Origin: Burkholderia sp. BCC0506
Lineage (GTDB): Bacteria; Pseudomonadota; Gammaproteobacteria; Burkholderiales; Burkholderiaceae
Length of the DNA: 64,000 nt
Assembly: GCF_902833145.1 (NCBI RefSeq)
Contig: NZ_CADFEN010000006.1
Span: 186,001-250,000 of the forward strand
Reading direction: 5' to 3'
This document shows positions 8,628 through 16,015 of this stretch, piece by piece. The notes beneath the pieces were generated by a model. It had not been told where the DNA came from. It saw only the letters and a list, made by a program, of their open reading frames with translations, and ran no database searches. Both the position numbers and the translations under genes were made by a program. Each line of letters opens with the position of its first letter. The first letter of the stretch is position 1.

Positions 8628-9355
8628 ACGCGTCACCGGCAACCACCCTCGGTTCATTCAACGGCCCCTCCGGCGACGCGACGATCCCGCCACGTCATCG
8701 AGACGGCGCACCCTCGGCATTCGCCCAGACCCTGCGTCGGCTCGAACGGGACATGTGGCAGGCTGCGGCGGCCGGACACACGCGATCGACGCCGGACCGA
8801 ACGGCCTCACCGCTAGCCGCGCGGCCGATCCTTCCCGCCATCGCCCCCGATCCTGCGCGATGCCGCTCGCCCGTCAGTGCGACGGCCTCGCAGTCGAGCA
8901 TCGACCATCGTGCGTCCGCGCGGCACGATGCAACCACGGCCGCCCCAGTAGCGCCCGGATCGGGCCAGCATCGGCAAGTGCGCCTCGGCGGTCGTGCGCC
9001 ATCGTCGTCCAACACGTTGGCGCCACCGCTACCCATTTCGAGCGCGCATGGCGCTCGTTCCGTCGCATCCATTGCCACGTCGCTGTCAGCGCCAGCGACA
9101 TCGCGCCCGCCGCATATTCACGCAGGCGATATCGCCCCTCGTCCCGCGTCCGGGCTGCACTACCGGCTCGGCGTGCTGACGGGTGAGGCCGGTCTCTCGA
9201 TCGCCGTACGCGCCGCCGGTATCGAAGACTCGATCCTCGCCCAGCGCGCCTTTGCCGAACTGCGTCGCCTCGGCGTGTCGGCCCCACGCCTCTTCATCAA
9301 CGGCAGGCTTTTCATCGAAACGCATCGACTCTCAGGAGAAACACATGGCGATTGA
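8624..9355 (+). CDS. fliK: FliK-position protein, low-complexity (possible hook-length control)
   Basis: This 243-aa protein is rich in Ala, Pro, Ser, Thr and Arg over residues 1-170 and looks unstructured. The last 65 or so residues are more ordered (LHYRLGVLTGEAGLSIAVRA, then AQRAFAELRRLGVSAPRLFI). FliK and SctP proteins share this layout: a disordered ruler followed by a C-terminal switch domain. The gene lies where fliK is found, between fliJ and flgD. The canonical FliK C-terminal motif around LxPxxLGxVEV is not visible, so function is inferred from position and architecture only. The 3' end overlaps flgD by 11 bp. Confidence 0.5.
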   Translation: MNASPATTLGSFNGPSGDATIPPRHRDGAPSAFAQTLRRLERDMWQAAAAGHTRSTPDRTASPLAARPILPAIAPDPARCRSPVSATASQSSIDHRASARHDATTAAPVAPGSGQHRQVRLGGRAPSSSNTLAPPLPISSAHGARSVASIATSLSAPATSRPPHIHAGDIAPRPASGLHYRLGVLTGEAGLSIAVRAAGIEDSILAQRAFAELRRLGVSAPRLFINGRLFIETHRLSGETHGD

Positions 9356-9752
9356 CTCCATCGGCCCCGTAACGGGCAACGCCGGGCAAGCGAGTCCGGT
9401 CGGACTCGACCTGCAGTCGCTGCTTCGGATCATCGTGACGCAGCTGACCTATCAGGATCCGCTGAAGCCGGTCGACAACTACGAATTCGTGTCGCAGCTC
9501 GCACAATTCACGTCGCTCGAGCAAAGTCGCCAGATCGCCGCCAAGATCGACGATCTGCTGTCCGTGCAATCGGCTACCCAGACGCTCGGTCTACTCGGAC
9601 GCAAGGTCGACATCCGCGGTGACTCGGGCACGATTACCGGCATCGTCAAGGGCCTGTCGTTCAAGGATGGCGAGCCGAAGCTCACGATCGAGAGCGAGAA
9701 CGGAAAGTTCCTCGCCGATGCGACCGTGTCGCAGATCCTGACCGTTCGCTGA
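9345..9752 (+). CDS. flgD: Flagellar hook-capping protein FlgD, short type
   Basis: This 135-aa protein starts at the ATG at 9345 behind a CAGGAGA ribosome-binding site. Residues about 21-60 carry the FlgD N-terminal signature (LLRIIVTQLTYQDPLKPVDN, then EFVSQLAQFTSLEQ). The remaining part (GLLGRKVDIRGDSGTITG, then VKGLSFKDGEPKLTI) is one small beta domain, as in the short FlgD of Gram-positive bacteria. Canonical beta-proteobacterial FlgD is about 220-250 aa with fibronectin- and tudor-like domains. FlgD caps the growing hook, so presence of flgD and flgE implies that a hook is made. Confidence 0.88.
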   Translation: MAIDSIGPVTGNAGQASPVGLDLQSLLRIIVTQLTYQDPLKPVDNYEFVSQLAQFTSLEQSRQIAAKIDDLLSVQSATQTLGLLGRKVDIRGDSGTITGIVKGLSFKDGEPKLTIESENGKFLADATVSQILTVR

Positions 9753-9759
9753 GGCGCCC

Positions 9760-10926
9760 ATGCTCGACAGTATCTATATCGGCATGAGCGGTCTCACTGC
9801 CTACTCGAAGGGCTTGCAGACCATCGGCAACAATGTCGCGAACCTGAACACGCCTGGCTTCAAATCGTCGGCGCCACGCTTTCAGGATCTGTATGACGGC
9901 CGCCCCACCGCGCGAGACGCGCAGCGATCCGGCAGCGGCGTCGCCTATGCACATGCGGCGCTGAATTTCAGGCAGGGCGAACTGCGCGGCAGCACGGGAC
10001 AGCTCGATCTCGCGATCGACGGCGAGGGCCTGCTCGCGCTGCGTGACGGTGAAACGATCCGCTATGCGCGCACCGGCCAGTTCCACGTTGCCGACGACGG
10101 CTTCGTGACCGAACGGACGAGCGGCCTGAGACTCGCCGCACTCGACCCGGCCGGCCCTCCCACGCCGATCTCGCTGGCGAACCGGCAGCTCGATCCGCCG
10201 CGCCCGACCCGCGTAGTCCGTTTCACCGACAACCTGTCGCCCGGCTCGACCGATTTTTCCGTGTCGAACATCGAAGTCTACGACGCGAACGGTGCAACGC
10301 ACGTGCTTAAAGTGTCCTTTGCACTGGAGGCCGGCGTGATGCCCGGACGCTGGAAGGTCACCGTCTCCGATCCCGACGGCACGCCGCTCCAGATCGGCGC
10401 GCTGCAGTTTCACGGCGGCATCCCCGAGCCCGGCCAGGACAAGATCGACGTCACACTGCCATCGTCGCGACTCACCGTGACGCTGGATTTTTCGGACGGC
10501 GTGACCGCGTTCTCCGCCGGCGCCACGTCGACCCTGCGGATGTCGCAACAGGACGGTTATGCGGCCGGGACGCTCGCGTCGATGAGCATCGACCGTGACG
10601 GACAGCTCGCGTTGCGGTATTCGAACGGCCAGACCGGCAAAGCCGGCGCCATCGCACTCGCCCGCTTCGCCGATCCGCGCTTGCTGGTCCCGCTCGGCGA
10701 GGGCCAGTTCGACGCATCGCGGCTCGCCCCTCCACGTTACGCGAAGAGCGGCGATCCGCTCGTCGGTCAGTTGCGCTCCGGTGCAATCGAGGCGTCCAAC
10801 GTCGATCTGTCCGGCGAATTCGGGCAGCTCATCCTGATTCAGCGCGGCTTCCAGGCCGCCTCGCAGGTCATCAGCACGTCGAACGAGATGATCATGCAGT
10901 TGTTCCAGATGCGGGGGCAGGGATGA
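9760..10926 (+). CDS. flgE: Flagellar hook protein FlgE
   Basis: This 388-aa protein has the family N-terminus (IGMSGLTAYSKGLQTIGNNVA with NLNTPGFKS), the LDLAIDGEGL motif and a large middle domain. The C-terminal helix is QLRSGAIEASNVDLSGEFGQ followed by LILIQRGFQAASQVISTSNE. This fits FlgE rather than FlgF or FlgG because of the length and the position after flgD. It polymerises outside the outer membrane into the hook. The gene begins 7 bp after flgD and overlaps the next gene by 4 bp. The length is normal, so a hook-like extension is likely. Confidence 0.92.
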   Translation: MLDSIYIGMSGLTAYSKGLQTIGNNVANLNTPGFKSSAPRFQDLYDGRPTARDAQRSGSGVAYAHAALNFRQGELRGSTGQLDLAIDGEGLLALRDGETIRYARTGQFHVADDGFVTERTSGLRLAALDPAGPPTPISLANRQLDPPRPTRVVRFTDNLSPGSTDFSVSNIEVYDANGATHVLKVSFALEAGVMPGRWKVTVSDPDGTPLQIGALQFHGGIPEPGQDKIDVTLPSSRLTVTLDFSDGVTAFSAGATSTLRMSQQDGYAAGTLASMSIDRDGQLALRYSNGQTGKAGAIALARFADPRLLVPLGEGQFDASRLAPPRYAKSGDPLVGQLRSGAIEASNVDLSGEFGQLILIQRGFQAASQVISTSNEMIMQLFQMRGQG

Positions 10927-11741
10927 CCGACGCGGTGTTCCGCTGGCGACCGCTCGCCGAACGCGATCTGGAGGAGGCCGGAACGCTGTCGGAACGCGCG
11001 GTTGCCCCCTGGCTGCACGCCTGGTGCGATGACGCGCCGCGCGTCGGCGACGTCGTGCGGATTGCACCGCCCGAGCCCCCGCCGTGGTCGTCTGCCGCGC
11101 ATGTCTGGTCGTGCGGGCCGCATCTGCAATGGGCAATCGAGCCACGAACGCTCGACCGGCTCGTTCGGCACGCGCTCGACCTGCCCGACGATTTTTCGGT
11201 CCCCTCTCCCGGTTACTGCGCCGACGTATTGCGCAGTTTCGGGAAATCGATGGCAGACGAAATGGCCGACGCGTTGCGCGCCATCTGCGGCGCCTCGCCC
11301 CCGGACGCGCAACGCCTGTCGCAACCCGACGCAGCGAAACCGAGCGTCTCGCGGTACGAAGGCGTGCATGTCCGCCTCTTGCTCGGGCCGAACGACGCGT
11401 GCCTGTCGATTGTCTTCACCGCGCCATTCTGGTGGACACAACACGTGCCCCGCCGCGTCGCCGCGACACCTCCCGCCACGCTGACATCGCGTTTGACTGC
11501 GCTCGAGTCGACCAGCACACGCATCCACGCCAGGCTTGGCACCGTGGCGCTACCCGTCGCCCAATTGCTCGATCTCATGCCTGGCGACGTCCTGGTGATC
11601 GCCGACCAGCTCGATCCGGTCATTTCCGTCGTCACTGGGCATGCTGGCCGGACCACGGTCGGCCTCGGCCGCCTCGGTCGTACCGACAGACGACTTTCCA
11701 TTCAACTGCAATCACTCGTCGAGCCCAAGGATCACCGATGA
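10923..11741 (+). CDS. C-ring protein with one SpoA domain, FliM/SctQ-like
   Basis: This 272-aa protein has a C-terminal SpoA (surface presentation of antigens) domain at residues about 190-268 (STRIHARLGTVALPVAQLLD, then LMPGDVLVIADQLDPVI). It lies directly before fliN with a 4-bp overlap, where fliM is expected. Real FliM is about 330 aa and begins with an (I/L)LSQxEIDALL motif that binds phosphorylated CheY. Here the N-terminus reads MTDAVFRWRPLAERDLEEAG and has no such motif. It therefore looks closer to SctQ of injectisomes, a sorting-platform subunit without a chemotaxis switch. The middle domain is too diverged to classify by eye. Confidence 0.72.
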   Translation: MTDAVFRWRPLAERDLEEAGTLSERAVAPWLHAWCDDAPRVGDVVRIAPPEPPPWSSAAHVWSCGPHLQWAIEPRTLDRLVRHALDLPDDFSVPSPGYCADVLRSFGKSMADEMADALRAICGASPPDAQRLSQPDAAKPSVSRYEGVHVRLLLGPNDACLSIVFTAPFWWTQHVPRRVAATPPATLTSRLTALESTSTRIHARLGTVALPVAQLLDLMPGDVLVIADQLDPVISVVTGHAGRTTVGLGRLGRTDRRLSIQLQSLVEPKDHR

Positions 11742-12073
11742 CCAGTCACGCCATTTCCGAACGCGCCGTCGTCATGCGTGTCGACCTTCCCGAGCGCGAA
11801 GCGGCCGAGACCACCGAAACACCGCTCGCCCCTGTCCGTCGCCTCGATCTCGTCGACGACGTCATCGTTTCGCTCGACGTGCATCTCGGTTCGGCCGACC
11901 TCTCCATCAAGGAGCTGATGGCGTTGCAGGCCGGCTCCCTCGTCACACTCGATCGACGTATCGACGACAGCGTCGACGTTCGACTCAACGAGCGGACGGT
12001 AGCTCGCGCCGAGATCGTCGCCGTTGGCGATCAGTTCGGCATCCGAATCGTCGAAATCGTCGAGGAACGCTGA
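11738..12073 (+). CDS. fliN: C-ring protein FliN
   Basis: This 111-aa protein consists of a short N-terminal tail and a SpoA domain (residues about 34-108). It shows the FliN pattern LDLVDDVIVSLDVHLGSADL, then SIKELMALQAGSLVTLDRRI, and the end block RTVARAEIVAVGDQFGIRI. FliN dimers form the lower C ring and help dock FliH. The start at 11738 overlaps the previous stop by 4 bp, and the stop abuts fliO directly. Length and motif agree with normal FliN (about 100-140 aa). Together with the preceding gene it should form a SpoA2-type complex. Confidence 0.9.
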   Translation: MTSHAISERAVVMRVDLPEREAAETTETPLAPVRRLDLVDDVIVSLDVHLGSADLSIKELMALQAGSLVTLDRRIDDSVDVRLNERTVARAEIVAVGDQFGIRIVEIVEER

Positions 12074-12472
12074 ATGTCGTCGTTCGATTCATCGCTGAAA
12101 CTGCTTCCGGCATCGGTTGCATCCGCGCCCGACACCCGTACCCGTACCGGAACGATCGATCCGATCGCGGTCTCGTCGATGCTCCGCGACGGCATCGACC
12201 CGTATCGGATCGGCGGTGCGCTCCTTCTCTGCGTCGTGCTCGGCACCGTCGTCATGCTGGCATTGCGCCGGTACGGGTTCGCCCGGCTCGGTGGAAGCGC
12301 CAGCCCGTCAACCAGGAAACGATTGACGATCGTCGAAACCGCACGTCTGGCGCCGCGCGCGACCCTCCATCTGATCGAATACGACAATCGGCGCGTGCTC
12401 GTCGTACTCCATGCGAACGGCGTCTCGCTGCTCGACGCGCACACGCGTCCGTCCTCGGAGACCGCATCATGA
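12074..12472 (+). CDS. fliO: Flagellar export gate assembly protein FliO
   Basis: This 132-aa protein has one membrane segment (IGGALLLCVVLGTVVMLALR, about 46-65) and then a soluble basic domain (RKRLTIVETARLAPRATLHL and VLVVLHANGVSLL). The latter fits the FliO pattern of a small beta-rich domain after a single helix. FliO assists assembly of FliP in the inner membrane. Position between fliN and fliP is canonical, and both junctions are coupled (0 bp to fliN, 4-bp overlap with fliP). FliO sequences vary widely, so the call leans on architecture and synteny. Confidence 0.82.
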   Translation: MSSFDSSLKLLPASVASAPDTRTRTGTIDPIAVSSMLRDGIDPYRIGGALLLCVVLGTVVMLALRRYGFARLGGSASPSTRKRLTIVETARLAPRATLHLIEYDNRRVLVVLHANGVSLLDAHTRPSSETAS

Positions 12473-13254
12473 CCGTGCGCCTCCTGCCCGGCGGGTGTCG
12501 GCTCTCCATGCCGTCACGTGCACCGGGCTTGCTGACGGTCGTTGTATTGCTCTGTGGCCTTGCCCTGCACGCGACCGCAGCTTCGGCCGCGTCGACATAT
12601 GACGCCCCTTTCGCGCTCGATCGCGGCGGCGCGTCGGAGGCCGTGCGCATCGCGGTACTGCTGACACTGCTCAGCATCGGGCCAGCGCTCGTCGTGTCGA
12701 TGACCGCGTTCATCCGGATCGTCATCGTGCTGTCGATGATCCGACATGCATTCGGCATGCCCGAAACCCCGCCGACACCCGTGCTGATCAGCCTCGCGCT
12801 GTTCCTGACCGCGTTCGTCATGATGCCCACGTTCGAAACCGTGCATCACGACGCACTGCAACCGTTCATGGACGGCCGCATCGCCGTCGATCGCGCGCTC
12901 GAGCTCGGCGCCGCGCCGTTGCGCGATTTCATGCTGCGGCAGGTGCGCGACGACGAGCTGCGACTGATGTACGAACTGTCGCGCAAGCCGCTGCCTGCTT
13001 CAGCCGACGAAGTCGGGCTGCTGCAGCTCACGCCGGCCTTCATCCTGAACGAGCTGCGCGTCGCGTTCCAGATCGGCTTCGTCGTGCTGCTGCCGTTCCT
13101 GCTGCTCGATCTCGTGGTATCGACCGTGCTGTTGTCGCTCGGCATGCTGATGGTGCCGCCCGCGACCATCTCGCTACCGCTCAAGATCCTGATGTTCGTG
13201 CTGATCGACGGCTGGGGGCTCGTGATGCGGGGCGTGCTCGGAGGATTCAGATGA
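12469..13254 (+). CDS. fliP: Flagellar export gate protein FliP
   Basis: This 261-aa protein has an N-terminal cleavable signal (about residues 1-41, ending ATAASAAS) and four membrane helices. It shows the FliP/SctR blocks LLTLLSIGPALVVSMTAFIR, MIRHAFGMPETPPTPVLISL, TPAFILNELRVAFQIGFVVL and LSLGMLMVPPATISLPLKIL. FliP forms the core of the export pore with FliQ and FliR. Those two genes do not follow here as they usually do. A sigma-factor gene comes next with a 4-bp overlap, so fliQ, fliR, flhA and flhB must lie elsewhere, most simply upstream of the window. Confidence 0.94.
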   Translation: MTVRLLPGGCRLSMPSRAPGLLTVVVLLCGLALHATAASAASTYDAPFALDRGGASEAVRIAVLLTLLSIGPALVVSMTAFIRIVIVLSMIRHAFGMPETPPTPVLISLALFLTAFVMMPTFETVHHDALQPFMDGRIAVDRALELGAAPLRDFMLRQVRDDELRLMYELSRKPLPASADEVGLLQLTPAFILNELRVAFQIGFVVLLPFLLLDLVVSTVLLSLGMLMVPPATISLPLKILMFVLIDGWGLVMRGVLGGFR

Positions 13255-14048
13255 CGCAGGCGGGCGCGTCGGGCCAGAGCACGCGATCGGCGGACGACAC
13301 GATCGCCGCTCCCGAAACGGAGTTGTGGCGGAAATGGGCCGCCGAGCGCAGCCCCAACGCTCGAGAAGCCGTATTTGCACATTACCTGCCTTATGCGCGC
13401 GCCATCGCCGCTCGGTTGTATGCGGGACGGCATCGCGACGACGTCGAGTTCAGGGACTTCGTTCAACTGGCCTGCATCGGCCTGCTCGAATCGATTGACC
13501 GCTTCGATCCTGCTCGCGGTGTGACGTTCGAAACGTTCTGCACGACGCGCGTGCGAGGCGAGATCCTGACCGGCGTCGAGAAGCTGACCGACGGGCAGGA
13601 ACAGATTTCGTTTTCGCGGCGCGTGCGCAGAGAGCGGGTCGCGTCACTGCAAGCCGACGGCGATCGAGCGGCACGCCAGGGCCGCGACGCGCTGCAGGCG
13701 CTCGGCACGCTGGCAGCCGGGCTGGCAATCGGATTCATGCTGGATGGAACCGGCCTCATCGTACCGCCGGCGGACGGCGTGCCCTCGGATGATCCGGCGC
13801 TACCCGGCGCGGCCTATCACGGCATTGCCTGGCGCCAGACGAAAACACGACTGGCTGCCGCGGTCCTGCATCTGCCTGAACGAACGCGCAAGATCATTCA
13901 GTATCACTATTTCCACGGTCTGGCATTCGAGCAGATCGCCGACATCCTCGGCGTCAGCAAAGGCCGAATCTCGCAATTGCATCGTGCCGCGTTGACGGAA
14001 TTGCGCGAGCGGCTCGGCGAAGCAGAGCACATGCATCTAATCGGATAG
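13251..14048 (+). CDS. fliA: FliA-type (sigma-28) RNA polymerase sigma factor
   Basis: This 265-aa protein has sigma region 2 (FVQLACIGLLESIDRFDPAR and VTFETFCTTRVRGEILTGVE, about residues 70-105) and a region 4 helix-turn-helix near the C-terminus (HLPERTRKIIQYHYFHGLAF and EQIADILGVSKGRISQLHRA, about 206-246). Region 3 is recognisable but diverged, with an Ala/Gly-rich insert at about 145-165. It directs RNA polymerase to late flagellar promoters in known systems. Being the co-transcribed last part of this cluster, it probably gives the system its own promoter set. No FlgM-like anti-sigma gene is visible in the window. Confidence 0.85.
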   Translation: MTQAGASGQSTRSADDTIAAPETELWRKWAAERSPNAREAVFAHYLPYARAIAARLYAGRHRDDVEFRDFVQLACIGLLESIDRFDPARGVTFETFCTTRVRGEILTGVEKLTDGQEQISFSRRVRRERVASLQADGDRAARQGRDALQALGTLAAGLAIGFMLDGTGLIVPPADGVPSDDPALPGAAYHGIAWRQTKTRLAAAVLHLPERTRKIIQYHYFHGLAFEQIADILGVSKGRISQLHRAALTELRERLGEAEHMHLIG

Positions 14049-14051
14049 GAG

Positions 14052-14627
14052 ATGTCGATGAATCGCAATGAATACCGCGCCGCGTTGTGCGACGACGATA
14101 CGATGAGCGAGATCGTTCGCATCGTCGACGGCCCGGACAGCGAAGCGCTTGAGGTCCTCAGTGCCTCGCTGACGCACTGGCCCGACGATCACCGGCTTTG
14201 GTTCCTGCGCGGATCGATCTACGCCGGGAATCAGCGTCGCGCCGAAGCACGCGTCGATTTCGCTCGAGCGATCGTGCTCGCCCCGGATTTCGCCATCGCG
14301 CACTTCATGTTGGGTCTCGTCGACTTGCTGGACGGGCACGTGCAGGATGCGACAGCCCACTGGGAGCCGCTCGACGACGCGCATTCCGGACGCGACGCGT
14401 TGCAGTTGTTCAAAACCGGCTTGCTCGCGCTGTGCGACGACCGATTCGATGTGGCGCTCGACTGGTTGAAACAAGGAATCGCGGTGAACGAGCGTTATCC
14501 AGGCATCAACGCTTACATGGAGAGCATTGTCGAGCAGATCGACGCTTTCAAGCCGGATACCATCGGCAGTGCAAAAGACGGCCATCTTCTGTTGGCTGGA
14601 TATCTGACGTCGCGCACGCGGCATTGA
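14052..14627 (+). CDS. TPR-repeat protein, possible export chaperone
   Basis: This 191-aa protein contains tetratricopeptide-like repeats in residues about 30-150. Examples are HRLWFLRGSIYAGNQRRAEA and VDFARAIVLAPDFAIAHFML, followed by LGLVDLLDGHVQDATAHWEP. Small TPR proteins of this size serve as class II chaperones (SycD/LcrH) for injectisome translocators. A similar role for a substrate of this export system is inference. The gene starts 3 bp after the sigma-factor stop behind ATAGGAGATG and is co-oriented with the next gene. No signal peptide is present, so it is cytosolic. Confidence 0.55.
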   Translation: MSMNRNEYRAALCDDDTMSEIVRIVDGPDSEALEVLSASLTHWPDDHRLWFLRGSIYAGNQRRAEARVDFARAIVLAPDFAIAHFMLGLVDLLDGHVQDATAHWEPLDDAHSGRDALQLFKTGLLALCDDRFDVALDWLKQGIAVNERYPGINAYMESIVEQIDAFKPDTIGSAKDGHLLLAGYLTSRTRH

Positions 14628-14644
14628 CGGCTATCGGAACGCTC

Positions 14645-15034
14645 ATGGATCCAGTTTCAACGCTCAATCAGGTACTGGCGCTGCTGCGGCAGCAAGTCGT
14701 CGACCGGACGCGACGTCAGGTAGGCGGCGAGGCCAGAGCGCTCGCGCGTGATAGCGCACCGGCTACCGCACGCACGGCCGATTCTGATTTGCGCACGCTA
14801 CTGCGCGAAAGAATCGACGCGCTGCGAATCGCCGGCGTCGACGATGAAGCTCAACTGGCATGTATGGCCATCGACACCGTACTGCGACATGAATTCGGCG
14901 CGACGCTCGGCAATGAGCCGGAGTTTCAGGAGATGACAGAGTGGGTATGGAAGGGGATGATGGGTGACGAGCACACGTCGGCGCTGCTCAGTGACGTGAT
15001 GCGTGGGCTCGGGTATAGGTCGGGAAAGCGGTGA
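14645..15034 (+). CDS. Unrecognised 129-aa protein ending the flagellum-like operon
   Basis: The ATG at 14645 lies 17 bp after the TPR gene. I do not recognise the family. The protein is helical and charged, without a signal peptide or membrane segment. Residues 1-30 contain NQVLALLRQQVVDRTRRQ. Residues about 75-125 are acidic with AIDTVLRHEFGATLGNEPEF and EWVWKGMMGDEH. As the last gene of the operon, after a sigma factor and a possible chaperone, it may be a secreted substrate, a regulator of export or a cytosolic factor. The sequence does not decide between these. Confidence 0.4.
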   Translation: MDPVSTLNQVLALLRQQVVDRTRRQVGGEARALARDSAPATARTADSDLRTLLRERIDALRIAGVDDEAQLACMAIDTVLRHEFGATLGNEPEFQEMTEWVWKGMMGDEHTSALLSDVMRGLGYRSGKR

Positions 15035-15060
15035 ATCGGGTATACACGTCGCACCTTCCG

Positions 15061-15501
15061 TTAACCCTTTGGCTTTGTTTCTTCGTGTATTGCAGCGTTT
15101 GAAGCAGTGCCGCGTACAGCAATCACCGCCCCTGGCAGCGTCCGGAACGCGATGCAATTTGCCTCGATCGACATACCGGAGCCGTCGCGATGATGCAGGT
15201 AGGAAAAAATCCCGCCCCCGACAAAGTGCAATGTATGGGATGTTGTCCGATGGACATGCGTGATCTCGTGCCGCAGAACCTGAGCGATGTCGTCGATCTG
15301 CACCTGCCGGATTTCTGGCATGGTCGCACTGATGGCGCCTGACTCGGAAACGAGGTATTTATCACCCGCGGGCCCCTCTACAACGTAGCTGCCGTTCGGA
15401 AAATCGATACGTTTGCCGCCGGGAATGTCGACTGAAGCCATGGCCGGCGCGATAGCCAGTCGGACGGGTTGCGGCGGCGGGTTCTGGTCGTCGTCTTGCA
15501 T
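15061..15501 (-). CDS. Unrecognised 146-aa protein at the edge of the Rhs island
   Basis: This small protein starts with an acidic, Pro-rich segment, then a beta-rich block (KRIDFPNGSYVVEGPAGDKY). A His-rich stretch follows (residues about 78-102) with HEITH and then HTLHFVGGG. HEITH formally matches the HExxH zinc-protease pattern, but no third ligand region or protease fold is evident, so I do not assign an enzyme. The ATG at 15501 has no strong ribosome-binding site. It lies downstream of a series of toxin-tip and immunity remnants on the same strand and may be part of one such module. It converges on the flagellum-like operon, with 26 bp between the stops. Confidence 0.4.
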   Translation of the reverse strand: MQDDDQNPPPQPVRLAIAPAMASVDIPGGKRIDFPNGSYVVEGPAGDKYLVSESGAISATMPEIRQVQIDDIAQVLRHEITHVHRTTSHTLHFVGGGIFSYLHHRDGSGMSIEANCIAFRTLPGAVIAVRGTASNAAIHEETKPKG

Positions 15502-15577
15502 TGGGTCAAATCGCGGAAATTATCAGGATAGAGACGGAAATACCGAGTGCCACCCTAACCTGCGCCCTCGCTCATGG

Positions 15578-15847
15578 TCAGATAAACAACGAATCCCACA
15601 GAATCCGTTTTGCATACAACCTGGCATCTTCCTCTGTATCGAAAAACGCAACTTCATATTGCTCAAGAACATCTTTCCATGAGTAAGCGCTGTCCTGCAG
15701 AGCCATCCCTACGTCCGCACGCAATCCAGACGCGAAAACATCATTATTTTTTACGTTTCCCAACAACAAAGAGATTGCATCTTCTTCAGACGTTTCCGCA
15801 GAGGATCCAAAGTAAGCTGCCAAAATGTGATCAACATATTCGTACAT
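15578..15847 (-). CDS. Immunity-like small acidic protein (orphan)
   Basis: This 89-aa acidic protein begins MYEYVDHILAAYFGSSAETS and continues with EEDAISLLLGNV and a C-terminal FFDTEEDARLYAKRILWD. The layout (short helix, AYFG, SEED-type acidic stretch, terminal Trp-containing helix) is like immunity proteins found beside Rhs and contact-dependent toxins. The family name is not certain. Its ATG overlaps the end of a decayed rhs fragment, the normal position of an immunity gene, yet almost no toxin sequence is left in front of it. Base composition is clearly more AT-rich than the neighbours, a common sign of transferred immunity modules. Confidence 0.5.
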   Translation of the reverse strand: MYEYVDHILAAYFGSSAETSEEDAISLLLGNVKNNDVFASGLRADVGMALQDSAYSWKDVLEQYEVAFFDTEEDARLYAKRILWDSLFI

Positions 15848-15980
15848 TTACTTCCCCGGATAAATGCGGGCGAAACAGCTCGCCTGGCAGCGGCGTTTTT
15901 TCAAGCGTGGTCACAATCCCCATGCTCGGCCCATACAGCGTCGGCGACAGGCTGTACGGCGTATGGCTGTTATCGACGAG
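15848..15980 (-). pseudogene. rhs 3'-end fragment B (displaced tip remnant)
   Basis: Bases 15870-15980 are a near copy of bases 17724-17834 inside the large rhs gene. Both are 111 bp, with only scattered substitutions. They encode the LVDNSHTPYSLSPTLYGPSM segment that precedes the toxin tip. The homology stops at about 15870, and only about a dozen unrelated residues remain before the stop at 15831-15833, which overlaps the next small immunity-like gene. I read this as the scar of a tip module whose toxin domain has been deleted while its immunity gene stayed. A short open frame of 66 codons (15831-16031) spans it but is unlikely to be a functional gene. Confidence 0.7.
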
Positions 15981-16015
15981 GTCAAGCGCATCCAGATCAA
16001 GCTGCATGAAGGTCT

